From Rhizopus arrhizus (taxonomy: Eukaryota; Mucoromycota; Mucoromycetes; Mucorales; Rhizopodaceae): 64,000 nt of DNA. The notes below the pieces were generated by a model, which did no database searches, was not told the origin of the DNA, and saw nothing but the letters and a program-made list of their open reading frames with translations. Positions 10,730 to 22,650 of this stretch are shown piece by piece. The stretch covers positions 682,001-746,000 of the forward strand of contig JAKZZE010000015.1 in the NCBI GenBank assembly GCA_024220505.1, in the 5' to 3' direction. Within the stretch, counting starts at the first letter, position 1. Each line of letters begins with the position of its first letter. Position numbers and translations under genes: made by a program.

Positions 10730-11632
10730 TTATCCAATCCATTTTTTATGATCTTTTTGAATACTTGCTTGATTGCATTGTTCAACAAAATCCATCCCAT
10801 GTTTATATCTGTTATTGTTGTTGATGCTGGAGGAGGCTTTAGGGTTGGTTGCTGTTGTTGTTTTTTTGTTAGACAAGAAAGCGGCAAATTCTGAATCACC
10901 TTTCCTTTTCAGTTCATCATTTCGAGATTTTGCATCATTGATTGCTTGGATCGATACACCAGGTGATCTGGCTGTATTGGCAAGCGACAGTAATATCTCA
11001 TATTCGCGATCTTGGAATTCAAGCAGTAACAACAAAATATTATTGCTTTGATTATCCTTGTGAATTAAAGCCAAAGTATACAAACACTACATCATTCGGT
11101 CATCAGCAAAAGGAGTATTTATGATAGAAAGAGCACGACTGGTAAGAAACAATCCAAGTGCAATCAATGGGTCGAGAGGTGTACTCAGATTTCCTCCATC
11201 AAGACTTTCTTTGGAAAGAATGATACAGTCTGCAGCCCAAGGTTCGGAGGGAAAGGCATAATCGCCAGGGAAACAACTAGCTGTTGTACGTTGAACAACA
11301 TAACTATGTAAAGTATCAACGTGCAATCAGAATAATCGGGTCCTCCTTGTATCTTTTAAAGACTTGTAGGCAGTAGTTAACTACTCTCTTCATATTTAAT
11401 TGGTTAACGGTGTGCTGGATTTCCACAACAATCGGTGGGAGATTAAGGGCTGATTATTTTGGTTCCAAGACCACATCCGAGCGCGTTCCATCCCTCCATT
11501 CAGGATTTCTCACATAATAATCATTTTGAGTATTTGTCAAAGCCGTAGTGATGTAATTTACGGTGATGGGATCTTGGATAATAGCTTTTGAAACCAGGTC
11601 TGTGCCTGTACATGATTTTGGAGATAATGGCA
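10730..11632 (-). pseudogene. Decayed PD-(D/E)XK-like repeat gene (relic C)
   Basis: Minus-strand coding remnants in several frames read in order: DPITVNYITTAL, NDYYVRNPEWRDGTRSDVV, LPPIVVEIQHTVNQ, RVVNYCLQVFKRYKEDP, SEPWAADCIILSKES, LSTPLDPLIALGLFLTSRAL and then LLLLLEFQDREYEILLSLA. The Asp in RSDVV followed by the Glu in VVEIQ resembles the D...ExK/Q core of restriction-endonuclease-fold proteins, in a context I recall from repeated Mucorales genes. Stops and frame changes separate the pieces. The C-terminal third (10730-11083) remains open for 117 codons and ends in a low-complexity Thr/Ser/Asn region. Fold assignment is inference; that it is a broken gene is seen directly. Confidence 0.5.
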
Positions 11633-12149
11633 GTTGCTAATATGCTTGTTATGATTAGCTTCGCTATACAGTGAAGTGATAGCAGAAACTAATTAATAGA
11701 AGACTGTAGGATATTATTAATGTGTTGTAACAATAACACTATTTCTTGACTTCATTTGCTTGAACTTGCAATGTACACTCAGCTTCTAATATTAAATTAG
11801 GAGGAAGAAAGCTATTTGTTTATTTATAATAATAAATACTTTGAAACAACCTATTAAGATAAGACAATTAGAGAAAATACAACCGTAAAGGGAATTGTGG
11901 TAATTTGGCAAATGCAGTAAAGCTGATTATCTTCCTTTACATTTTCTTTAATAACTTCTGTTAGAGTTATCCAAACACACTAAAAAGCATACCATTGGAA
12001 TCGCTATGAAAAAGAAAAACGTTTAAATGCAAAATAAACTTCAAATATCAAAGAGAAATCAAAGGCGACTCCCTACTAAATTTCGACTTTGTCAATAAGG
12101 AATTGCATGAACAAGGCGATATCGATGATAGATGACAAATTTTTTTATT
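11633..12149. other. Spacer without recognised features
   Basis: AT-rich, no long ORF, no recognised repeat. Confidence 0.3.
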
Positions 12150-12621
12150 TGTAAATATTTTAATTAAGAAACTGTTTAGAATGAGGCTTTGCTGTAGCAA
12201 TTAATAATTTGTCGTTTAGAATGAGCACAAAAGCCATACAAGTCACTAAAGAGTAGATCATTACAAGCATCGGCAATCCTGCTCGACAAATTCTCCTCAA
12301 TCATCAATCGGTAACACTCCTTTTTCCTATGGCAATAGACCAAAACTACTCAATTGGATTTATTTCAACCGAGTAAGGAAGTAGGTACATCACCCTATAA
12401 CCTCGACTTTCAACTCTTCTAAACACTGGGTGCAATTTATGGATTGAACAGCTATCCATTACGAGATAGCTTCCTATAAGATTCCTATCAAGATCCATGA
12501 TGTCAAGGTGTTCACTCATGAATTTAACAAAACGAACAATGATTATGCCTTTTGGTACTGGCTTATTATTCTTACCAGTAAACTCTGCAATGCCAGTGTA
12601 CTGTATAATGAGTTCTTCCAT
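12150..12621 (-). pseudogene. Truncated DDE transposase relic (Tc1/mariner-like)
   Basis: The C-terminal part of a DDE-superfamily transposase. IIIVRFVKFMSEHL, LVMDSCSIHK (second catalytic Asp region) and RGYRVMYLLPYSVEINPIE (the third acidic residue) are clear, followed after a stop by FWSIAIGK. The N-terminal half is missing; upstream sequence ends at a T20-type tract (12641-12663). In-frame stops after NPIE and in the tail mark it as dead. A second copy of the same family lies at about 21950-22372 on the other strand. Confidence 0.75.
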
Positions 12622-12663
12622 AATAATCTCGCCTGAAGCTCGTTCTTTTTTTTTTTTTTTTTT

Positions 12664-13207
12664 GGTGTATGTAATATCTGACTTTTTATTCTCAAATTAT
12701 TTGCAGTTATAAAAAAGATGTATTCGAGAATAGTAAGGGACAAAGTTGTCAATCTACTGCTTACCACTTGATTTGTAATCAAATAGTATTGAAAAGGTTT
12801 TCTATAATAAGTTTTGTATGTTGAAAACAAAACTAATATATATGCTTTATAGCTTACTTTTTTATATAGTGCCTTATAAGTTTAAAGAGTGTATATATAT
12901 AGTTGTATAACAATAATGCTTTAAATCACTAGAATTAAACACATATGATCTCACTTAGCTGCATCATTAACAAGCTTAATGATAACTGCCAGAGCAATAA
13001 TAACAACTATATGGTACATGATTTGCTTAATTTGAGGAGTTGAGGTGTATGTCAAGGATAAGGCAAAATTGATTGGATTAAATGCGTAAAGTTTAGTTTT
13101 CCGAAAGTATAAGGAATTGCTATTGGATAAAAGGAGGATGCTGATCATTGCAATTGGCATAAAATGTAAAGAATAAAAATAGTTCTTTCTTCTCCCTTTT
13201 TACAATC
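12664..13207. other. Spacer upstream of the small membrane protein gene
   Basis: AT-rich, no supported ORF. It presumably contains the promoter of the gene starting at 13208. Confidence 0.35.
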
Positions 13208-13600
13208 ATGTTTACTTGGATTATAGTTATTCTGCTGACTCCTTTCCTTATATTTGCTATTGGATTTCTTGTTATTTTGGCTATTATCACAAGTACCATC
13301 ACATCATCTTTGATCTTTATTAGACTCGCATTTTTAGCAATAGAAATGGTATCAGGCTTAACCATAGAGTCAGCCAACCGATTGTTATTCATCTTTCTTG
13401 AGCGTACTCGCATATTTTTAACAAGACGTCAACCAACAGTAACAGCAAATAACAAAACAATGCCAAAGAAACGTAAATTACCACCTCCTTCATTACACTT
13501 TGACTCAATTTCTCATAAACCCACTGTGAAATCAACCTATTCAACCTCTGTACCTGGTACCCCTGACCCAGAATCATTTCATCATCGAATGGCAATTTAA
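13208..13600 (+). CDS. Small membrane protein of unknown function
   Basis: 130 codons, intronless. Residues about 3-35 are strongly hydrophobic, followed by a second hydrophobic stretch to about residue 50, compatible with a membrane hairpin. An amphipathic segment and a basic, Pro/Ser/Thr-rich tail (PKKRKLPPPS, SVPGTPDPES) follow, probably cytosolic and phosphorylatable. I do not recognise a family. The hairpin-plus-basic-tail outline resembles lipid-droplet or ER hairpin proteins (promethin/LDO type), but no diagnostic motif supports that. The gene converges on PEX39, with only 31 bp between the two stop codons. Confidence 0.6.
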   Translation: MFTWIIVILLTPFLIFAIGFLVILAIITSTITSSLIFIRLAFLAIEMVSGLTIESANRLLFIFLERTRIFLTRRQPTVTANNKTMPKKRKLPPPSLHFDSISHKPTVKSTYSTSVPGTPDPESFHHRMAI

Positions 13601-13631
13601 TGTGTGTGTAACTCTTTACCCCACATTATCA

Positions 13632-14243
13632 TTATTTCTTTATTTCCCATGGCTTGGGCCTCGTTTTCATTTTGGATTCACTCGGTACACCATCATTTAT
13701 TATATTGGGTATTTGTTTAATACCTGTTTCACTGTGTGTTATTGTTTTAAATTTATTGCTATTACTATTTTTCTTATACCTGGTATTTCTATTCCTTTCT
13801 CAATCATATCCACTATTTCTTGAAAGGTAAATCGTGGCGGTTTTTCTATTTATACGTTGAATAATACTCTTTATACAGATATACGCCTAGATATACCTTC
13901 TCTTTCACTCGTAGGTTCTGATTCATGTTCGCTATCTTTCCACTTCATATATTCATCATATTGAATAGGAGTAAAGAACCTTTGTTTTTATTCTTTATTT
14001 AGTCGTCTATCTATACATTTACTTTATTTCTTATATATACTTGGAATAATAAAATAGTTTGGCTTTTAACAACAGTTGATCTTCATTTTCTTGTTTATTA
14101 TTTAAAAGTGAAGCAATTCCAGACTATAATTTTGAATTCAGTAAAAAGAAAATAAAAAAAGGGGGTTGCTTTATGAATCCACTCACCTGAAATTGAGCAT
14201 CATTATCAAAATCATATTTTTCGAAAGCTTCAAATGTTGACAT
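13632..14243 (-). CDS. PEX39: Peroxin PEX39-like small protein, 5 exons
   Basis: Assembled by hand from exons 14243-14187, 14123-14041, 13979-13897, 13845-13780 and 13723-13632; phases all agree and give 126 residues. The N-terminus is MSTFEAFEKYDFDNDAQFQ, the centre PPRFTFQEIVDMIEKG then IPGIKQIPN, and the C-terminus RPKPWEIKK with stop. This order (FDxDxxFQ, PPRFTFQEIV, IPGI, K/R-PWE) matches the family of human C6orf226 and yeast Yjr012c, named PEX39, which helps PEX7 import PTS2 cargo into peroxisomes. The KPWE motif is the strongest marker. Every exon is shorter than 100 nt. The upstream MFS gene stops 103 bp from this start codon on the same strand. Confidence 0.82.
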
Positions 14244-14345
14244 TTCTTACTTAACCAAACAATGAAAAGAAGAAAGAAAGAAAAATCAAAGTAAAGCTTA
14301 CAAGCACATAAAAGCAATTTAAAAAATGATTGGCCAGGAATATAT

Positions 14346-16263
14346 TTATATGATGACAAACAATTTTCGCTTTAAAGAAAGTCTAAATACAAGAAGTAAT
14401 AAAAAGCCAACGATGTAGCATAGTCCAGTAAAGTATTTATAGCTCTCAAATGGCTTAGATCCCTTCAGTGATAATTCAATAGCACCTGCTAAATTGGGTC
14501 CAAGCATCGAGACCACGGTTATTACAAGAAAAACGGACAATCCGGTTTCAAACTTTTCATGTCCTGTCAGCAGTAGGATGATGGATGGTGCTTGTACAAA
14601 TTAAGAAGGTAAATATACATGTATTCATTTCATTTTTTTTTCATAAAGCATACTTAGGGTAATGAAGGCACTACCAAAGAATCCGTAGACAATAGAAAAT
14701 AAAAGTAGTGTTGCAAAGGTAGTCGCAAATGTCCAAATAAATAGACAGGCTAATCCGGATATTACAGAATATAATACAACCACATTAATATGTCCAATAT
14801 AATCAGCTAAAAGTCTACATAGAAAGAGCGTTTGATGATAGAAAGTAATTTTATTTCTTCTTATTTACCCTGAAACGATGCTTCCAATAGCATTTGAACC
14901 AGATCCTACTGATAAAATAAGAGCACCTTGATGCGATGATAGTCCGATATAAGTTGCATAAGCTTTCAAATAAAAAATGTCATTAGCTAAATGCGCCCAC
15001 TTGTATTTATAAGCTTACATGGAAGAAAATAAGCTGGAGTGTTACAAGCTGCTTCTAGCAAAATATTAGTAGCACACCAAAGTAAATAACGCCAATTTTT
15101 TGCAACACTAAAGTCAAATGTTTCTTTTAACGCCAAGGTCTTGATGGGAGTTTTAGCGTGTGCACCTTTTTTAATCCCCAAAAGGAAACAAGCTAATAAT
15201 CCTACGGCGAAACAGATTAAGCTTAAAATACGATAACACCTTTTCAAATAGATTAAAAATAGATTTAGTAGTATATAAAATCATCATTTTTTTTTTCTAT
15301 TACCAGCTTGCTCCAAACCTTGAGTTTAGGGGCTCCATGATAAATGGAAAAATAAGACCTCCGATGCTGATACCACTTGATGTTATACCTAATGCAATGC
15401 CACTGTGCTTTACAAAATATTGAGGTAAAATACTAAGCGCAATCTAAACAAGGAAAAGCAGTAAGCATATATACATACATCTCTGTCATTCATTGACTCA
15501 CATAAAACATGATTGATATGCCAGTACCATAGACCACACCATGAGTCAAGTACAAATGCCATACCTATAAAAAAGTTAATAGATTTTCATAAATCTAAAA
15601 AAAGTGTTTGTACTCTTGTGCTAAAGCTTGCTGAAAATAAACCCAAACTAGCGATGACTACAGAAACAAACAATGTATTCCTTGGGCCTAATATCTTTAA
15701 AAGTAATTGGGACATGGGGCCGAGAATATTGATCAAGATATTGTAGATTGTTTGCGCAAAACTAAGTTGTAGAGGTAAATTATCTGAATTACCACCAAAT
15801 TCGTTTTGTTCATAATAATTTTGCAATACACCTATATATTTTTTCCCTTTAAATAAATCTACCGAGGTATAATATATATTCTCATTTACCCCTAAGTATA
15901 TATATAGAGGGTCAATACAAAGCATAGTTGTAGAGATCAGTTTCTATTACCATGATTGACCTGTGCCTAGTCCCACCATAAGGATAAGAAATGTACTTAA
16001 TACAACAATCCAAGGGTAAAAATCCTTCTCATTTATTGTTTCAGTATCATATGTGCCTACATCCTCTAGTTGATCTATTTCTATGTCTTCACCAATTGCT
16101 AGTTAGTCTTCTTTTTCTTATGTAAAGAAACTTTTCTCTTACCGCTTTTGCATTGGGTAATCTTCAGTGAAGTGCTTGTAATAGATGAAGAATCAAACTC
16201 TGTGGCACACAATGTACATGCTGAATTATAAACGTTATCTGATAAATGAAAACACTTTTCCAT
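14346..16263 (-). CDS. MFS transporter, monocarboxylate-transporter-like, about 11 exons
   Basis: Twelve-helix major facilitator of the MCT/Mch type, expected in the plasma membrane or vacuole; substrate not deducible. Exon order from the start: 16263-16143, 16098-15951, a 2-nt microexon 15891-15890, 15831-15614, 15564-15502, 15443-15304, 15239-15019, 14962-14869, 14814 to about 14656, and a last exon from about 14594 to 14346. The joined product shows an acidic cytosolic N-terminus, YPWIVVLSTFLILM (TM1), QSWGVLQNYYEQNEFGG, GVVYGTGISIMF, GIALGITSSGISIGGLIFPF, a cytosolic loop rich in Lys, and the C-terminal six helices ending RLSLKRKLFVII. WGV-NYY and GxxxGG are family hallmarks. Introns are 45-76 nt. 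A CT-rich tract (coding-strand sense) lies just upstream of the start. Confidence 0.85.
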
Positions 16264-18940
16264 GCTACAAGGTGCTCAATAGTATTTTCGAAGAAGGTGA
16301 AAGAAAGAGAGAGAAAGTGTAGGAGTGAATGTATAATATTTGAAATAATAAGCATGTTTATCCTTATAAACTAGGCCGAACAAAAAGGATAAAAGGAACA
16401 TGCATTCATATCGTTTATTGCTTACCCGAAGAAAAAATAAAATAAAATCCAAGTTTCATTCATTCTATTTGGCGAAATAATGTAAACTTCGGTTTTTATT
16501 AAATATAAACAAGATACTTTAAGTAGCAATAAAGAGATAATGTAAACATTCAATTGATTTATTTCAAATGTTATTGGATGTGCACACATATTTGGTTTGC
16601 CACAAGAGTCAGTGCTCTGTTGTTGTCTTTGATTACATTGATCCGTTTATTTGTGTTGAGTACAGTGTATGTAAAGATTTCCTTTAATACATTAACCTAA
16701 AACAGTTAGAAATCTTCAATGCTGCATCGGTTGATATATAAGATATCTATAATTATCGACAACAGTACTTGATTAAACCCAGTCATTCCTTTTAAAGGCT
16801 TAAGGGGTTTATCGATGATCGTAAACACAGTATACGTTAAAATTCAGTTGGTTTCATGCTTTAGTTTTAATAGTATATTAAATTACAGAAAACACAGTTT
16901 CTAAAAGGAATGCCTTCTGCAGTTTTATCTAATGATAACTTACAGAGCATGTTGTATTTTATGATCATCGAAATCCTAGAGAAAAAACAAAAAAGGGAGT
17001 CGTTCCAAGTAACATGATATTTTATACCTTCTTCGTAAAACTACAAATACTAACCTTAATGCATCTTAAATTACAGGTAAAAATGAAATTGTTCGGTCTA
17101 AAGCGGCAAATAACGTAGAAAGTCTAGAAACAATTCAAGACAGTGTAATATAGTGACTCAAGAATGCTTTACTTTAAATGATATCTGCTGCATCATCTGC
17201 CAATGTGCTTTATTCAATAAAGCAAAAAATAAATAAAAGAAAATGCTTTGGTCAACATAATTTGAAGTATACATATTTCATTTTATCAAGAGTGAGAAAA
17301 TATATATGCTGAACCTATTTTTGAAAAAGGCGACAGAATCGGTACCTCAGTGACACTAAAAAGATCTTGTTTTGAAGAGCAGTATCTTACCAGCAGGATT
17401 CGCTTTTCCGCTTAAGGGCATACCAGAGCACATCAAGCGGGACATTTTGTTTGTTTTCTTTAAACTTTACCAGTTTTCATCTTTAACTCTACAATTATCA
17501 ATCTAGAGTAATATAGCTACATGATACTTTAAAAAACTAAGTACACCACTTAACTTTCCTCATTGGTATTGTTTGGATCAATACCCATCTCTTTGCTTTT
17601 CTTATCCTTTTTTTCTTCCCTTTTCTCTTCCCCTTATTGTATTTAGAGCCACTATTGATTAATATATTGACCATTTGCCCTGATTCCCTTTGACAATCTT
17701 GATATAAAAAAGTTTCAAGCAGTATTATATCCATAGAATTAAAATAAAAGTGTTATGTTTTCAAGCATGTAATTGACCTAAAGGAGATTTGTATTCTTGT
17801 TTAATGCCTTATATGAAAGATACATTTGAATTAATTCCAGTTATTGCTTGTTATTGCTTTAGTAGTTGCAGTTTCTTTAAATTTCGTATTGAGTCTGTCA
17901 AAAAGTAGTACTTTGTTGTCCATTGTGTGATTTGATGATCATGCGTGCCTGATTTCAATTGATTTCCATGTGCGCATGTATTGTTTATTGATTCTGCACA
18001 AAATACTATGCTTATGAGTATTACTTTACCAGACTTAGCCTTTGTCAAATGGTGTAAAATCTTACTAGCCGATGCCCAAATAGTTTGTCATAAGCTTGAG
18101 ATATTACCTTTTCGTCCATTTAAGATATTAAAAAAAAAACGGTGAAGTTTGACTTTCAGACTGATGCTATATTGGCGTTGGTTACATTATTTTGAATACT
18201 GACTTTTCTAGTTGGCGTGATAAGACCCTTTTGACATTTAAGCAAACCATCAACTGGGATGATGGTGATTGCAATTTTCGCCAAATTTATCTTCAGTGAA
18301 TTCAAATGACACCTTTTTCTCGGCTATCTTAATCAAACGACCATAGTCGTGTGGACTATCCCAACATCAAAAAATACCTGGGACGCTATACCTGTAACGA
18401 ACTAGGTTGCATGATGAGAGACTATTCACATGTCAATTCGATTGGCAGTGTCCATCTTAATAAGAAAATCAAAGAAAAATCTAATAAAGCCATGTAAAGA
18501 AGATGTCTTTGCAAGAGCTTTACCCCTTCCTTCACCACCGTCTTTACTTTTCTTTCGCCGGAGTCTAGTCTAGAAATTGATGTGATAAATGCTCAGCATT
18601 TCAAAGATCACAGTGGAAGAAGTGGTAGAGATGGTATTTCCGCTTGGCTTATGGTGGCTCAGCTATACGAGAAACGAGCAAATTCAAGCATCATTCACAC
18701 AAAGGGAAAATGTATTTGCCAGCCCATGCGATATCCGGGACAAGAGAGGTGCCATAAACCGCGATCAATACCAATGACCTCATAGATACAGGAGTTTGAA
18801 ACTAATGCGAAGCTCTTGCCTGATCAATAGTCAGACACCGATGACCACTAGCTCTAGTATTCATCTACATGGACCTCAATTACCACGTAGCAGCCATAGG
18901 TAAAAATCCAGGAGGTGGTTCTACATCCAACAACCAATAA
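16264..18940. other. Long gene-poor spacer
   Basis: Beyond the MFS promoter this is AT-rich sequence with no intact gene. A short open stretch at about 17380-17508 (+) reads ILPAGFAFPLKGIPEHIKRD and may be a fossil coding fragment. Frames at 18230-18780 (+) are open in patches and may belong to the LINE relic downstream. No repeat structure was recognised. Confidence 0.35.
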
Positions 18941-18941
18941 A

Positions 18942-18969
18942 CTTAATGTTATTATGTAATAACATTAAG
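18942..18969. repeat. Perfect 13-bp hairpin (inverted repeat with 2-nt loop)
   Basis: CTTAATGTTATTA is followed after TG by its exact reverse complement. It stands alone in a spacer 70 bp before the LINE relic. It could be a hairpin terminator, a relic of element ends, or chance in AT-rich DNA. Confidence 0.6.
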
Positions 18970-19039
18970 GTTGCCACTCTCATCTGTGGTGGTCTTACTA
19001 AAATAAATCAAGAAAGCAAAAATTAAATTATACGTTTTT

Positions 19040-20470
19040 TTTAGACAATCAGATATTGATATCTTTCTCCTTCAAGAAACATACGCCAGCACTATGACCA
19101 TTCAAGACGCTTTTAATATGCAATTTCAATCACATTCAAATGCTTAAACTAAGCATTGCGGTGTATTATTCTTAAATAATGATAATAAAATTTCTATTAT
19201 TTGTACGGTACTTATGATAGATATATGCTATCTGACATTGTGCCTTTCATTCATTACGATCCCTATACGATCACTACAAGTAATCAAATTTCGATCCTTC
19301 AAAAAATAAATGTATATGTTTCTGCTATCCCCCAAAACAGTAAAATTATATGTACACAACTAATGAACATTCCAATAACACGTAACATTCTACTTGGAAA
19401 TGTTGGCAATTTATTTATTATGGGAATTTGAGCTACAATTACAGTTTCTCTTCCATTATTCTCCTTTCAGGCACTGCCAGAAAATGGATTGATTGTTTAT
19501 ATTTACAAAGTGTTATATTTGGTATACAGTAAAATTATTATTTTAAGAGGCTTTTGAGTGATCTCATACGACATTAAGGAAATTATTAAGGTAAATACGA
19601 CAAAAACAATGAAAAGCCGCCTGGCTTCTTAAAAGGTCGATTTAAAGCCAACAAATTCAAAGACACGTATCAACTCTAACTGGCTCAGTTGCAGAAGCCA
19701 TATATTCATCCAACGAACAAAAAATGAATGTTATTGCAGCATTTTTCAGTCAACTATATGATCCCGATCTTATCGATGAATCAGTCTTGTCTTCCATTCT
19801 AGCTCACATTCCATCTTTCATACAAATGTATTAAAACCCAACAAGCAATGTTGATGGCAAAGATCAATGTTGAAGACACTATATTATACAGTTGCCGTTC
19901 ACCAAGGGAAATTAGCCCTGATCCGTATGTGCCGCCTTATGAAATTGTGAACCTGACTGTGTTCTTTATCCCTTTACAGCCGTTGATCTGCTGAGTTTAC
20001 AAAGCTGCCTTAGAACACGGTATTTTTCCAACCTGTTAGAATGAATCTTTGATGAACTATTATCCAAAAAGGTGACCTGTTGCAAATGAATAACTACTAC
20101 CTGATCTCCTTGGTAAATGCTGATATAAATATATTTGTTAGATTCACCAATAGTAGAGTAATGGAGGTCTCTCAAACGATTTGTTAATGAGAATCAGTTA
20201 GGTTTCATACCTGGTAAACATATTGCAGAAAATGCAATAGTCACTCAAATTATCATGGAGAACGTGTCCTCCCAATCTACTTCAGGTGATAAGAACCTAG
20301 ATTTATCATTAGAATAAGAAAAAGCGTACGATAGGATCAACCTACAATATCTGGAACAAGTTTTGCTTCTTTGAGAGTTTCCGTTTTCAATTGTCAACAT
20401 AATTATTAACATACTATAAAACAACTATATCAAGCTCAGTAGTGCAATTTATCTTGAACTCACTTCTGTT
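19040..20470 (+). pseudogene. Decayed LINE (endonuclease and reverse transcriptase fragments)
   Basis: Plus-strand fragments line up with LINE ORF2. QSDIDIFLLQETYAS (about 19046-19090) is endonuclease motif I; LISLVNADIN (about 20104) and NQLGFIPGKHIAENAIV (20190-20240) are reverse transcriptase motifs, followed by the DLSLE-stop-EKAYDRI block near 20300-20340. Many stops and frame changes lie between them. The motif set is L1/Tx1-like, as in the intact LINE at 1.6-7.1 kb, but much older. Boundaries cannot be fixed: no tail or target duplication was found. Confidence 0.75.
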
Positions 20471-20637
20471 CCTGAATAATTAAGTTTCCTATACAAAGGC
20501 GTAATTTAATTAAATGAATTTTATTTCGTCTCAAAATTTAATAAAGAAATTACATGTAGACCATTTACTAAGTTCTCAAGTACCATTTCTTTTTTTAATT
20601 TTCTAACTTCCATACACGCAAATAGCTTAGCTATATA

Positions 20638-20784
20638 GGCGACAAAAGTGGTAGGGAAAGTGAACACAGTGGCAGAGACAGTAACAGAGATCATAATAAA
20701 GGCAGTAGAGGTGGTAGAAGTGGTAAAAAAGGCGGTAGAGGTGGCAATGAAGATATACTTGAATCCTTGACAACACTAGACTAA
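20638..20784 (+). other. Orphan Gly/Arg-rich open stretch
   Basis: 48 codons dominated by Gly, Arg and Ser (GSRGGRSGKKGGRGG), reading as an RGG-like box and ending in TAA. No start codon of its own. The sequence after it (20790-20870) is open in part and unrecognised. Possibly the last piece of a lost gene or an element ORF1 tail. Confidence 0.3.
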
Positions 20785-21949
20785 TATTCTGCCTTGTATC
20801 TTCAATCGCCTGGAATCACTGCTGAGCCAGTCCTTATGATTGCTCTTGTCCATCGATAACCATTTCTATCACGTAATGCGCTCCAATGTATTCGCGACAA
20901 TATCAAGCAATACATCTCTGAAAAAGGTGTTTTAAACTAGTCAGTATATTAAAATAATTCCTTTGTGTTTCAAATGTCATTTGTTATTTCTTCTATGTTT
21001 ATTTAATACTTCCAATTTGCGCTACCTCTTGCCACAATTAAACCTTAAAAAAAGAACTATCCAAAGAGTCATATTTTGTAAAAAGATGGTCTATCTCAGT
21101 GAGTATGAAATCTTGAAATATTTTATTTTTTGTATTAGAAACAAGTTGATGTTTGAAAGCTATATGTTGCAATTTTTTTTTTACTCTTCTGAGATACGGT
21201 ACTGTTTTCAGTGGCAGAATCAGAGGTGTTACAAAGGATATGTATCGTTCTTCATAAGCGCTGTCGTATTCCGACATACTTTAAACATGATTCATATTCA
21301 ATCTATAAAAAATCAGAATAATGAACGCTTTACAAAGGTTTATTATAGTTTTTTCTCTTGTTGTGCTCCAAAGATAGTCGTTGTATAGTAATCAAGCATT
21401 ATTAATGATTAATAGTGTGAGTATATGGAAATGCAGACTTATATGTATATATATCTACTAAATAGACTGGTAATTGAGGAGCAAGTGCTTATATTAAATT
21501 ATGTAAAGATCTGCATAATAGAATATAGCATTTAGCCATCTGCATAATGCTGTGGGCATTTCGTCATCCGCATAGTACATATATTAATATCTGCACTGTG
21601 AAAAGTATATAAACTCTGGACATATATTATTAAGTAAATTCATATATAACTTTGAGTCCTATTGAAATCTCCATTTTTATTTTGTGAACAAAACATCTCT
21701 ATTATTCGGTTATAACTAATTCCACTTCTTTAACTCAATACGAGTTGTTTTAATATAGCCCCTGGTGCAATGAGACATAAATGAAAAATAGATCTACTTA
21801 AATAATTATAAACAACTCTCTTGCATAATCAGAAACAGATCTTCATATTAAAATTTATTCATACTAGATCTAGCTCTCAAATCCAGAAAGATTAGAAAAG
21901 TCAACAATGAAAAGAAAAAAGTTGCACTATCCGACAACATTGTTAATGA
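20785..21949. other. Spacer with short imperfect repeats
   Basis: AT-rich. Three imperfect copies of a motif resembling ATCTGCATA occur between about 21505 and 21600. Reading frames here (for example 20963-21388) are low-complexity and lack family features. Confidence 0.3.
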
Positions 21950-22372
21950 GGTATTTAGAAAAGACGAAACAGCATCCAGACAAGCTGTTGACAACGATAA
22001 CGCTGCTAAAAATACCACTGCGCAACAATTTGTCAAGTTTATGAACAAACTACTTGGTGTCATAGATACAGATGAGGCTTTGAAAGGAAGTTGCTTGATA
22101 TTGGATAATGCTAAATCTCATAGATCGTAGTCCTTGGGACGAAAAATAGAAAATAAAGGTTACAGAGTGATGTTTTTGCCACTTTACTCTCCTGAACTGA
22201 ACCCTATTGAGCAATTTTGGGCGATAGTGAAAGTCATGGAATCATGACGGAAAAAATTATCGAGCAAAATTGATGACACTTGTAATTAAGCTTTTATTAG
22301 CAATCGTAAAGACTTCTCTAGTCATTCTAAACATCAAATCATCAAAGTATATAATAAAGGGCCTATGTAAAT
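21950..22372 (+). pseudogene. Second DDE transposase relic (Tc1/mariner-like)
   Basis: Reads TTAQQFVKFMNKLLGVID, GSCLILDNAKSHRS, then a stop, IENKGYRVMFLPLYSPEL, NPIEQFWAIVK and a tail ending KHQIIKVYNKGP. This is the catalytic C-terminal half of the same transposase family as the relic at 12.2-12.6 kb, with the DN and NPIEQFW landmarks preserved. At least three in-frame stops. Terminal repeats were not found. Confidence 0.8.
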
Positions 22373-22650
22373 ATGCTTTTTAAATTGTAACATGACCTTT
22401 TTATAAATGTCAATAAAATAAACACCAACAATACATTTTATTCGAAGCAACAATTTGTTATACCTAAGCCGACAAATAGATTTTATTTTACAGCAATTAT
22501 TTTAAAAAACTGACGAAATCAACTGTATTGGTTGTAAAAGTGAACTTTAAAGAGGAATATTTAAACTTTTTACTAAAACTCCGAACTAGCTTTCGTAAGA
22601 GGCTCAAGTACGGAGAGTTCTTCCTAGTTTTTTTTTTTTTTTTCTACAAA

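Noticed and set aside
13120..13413. 97-codon frame antisense to the small membrane protein
   Set aside because: Shadow of the plus-strand gene, with no motifs.
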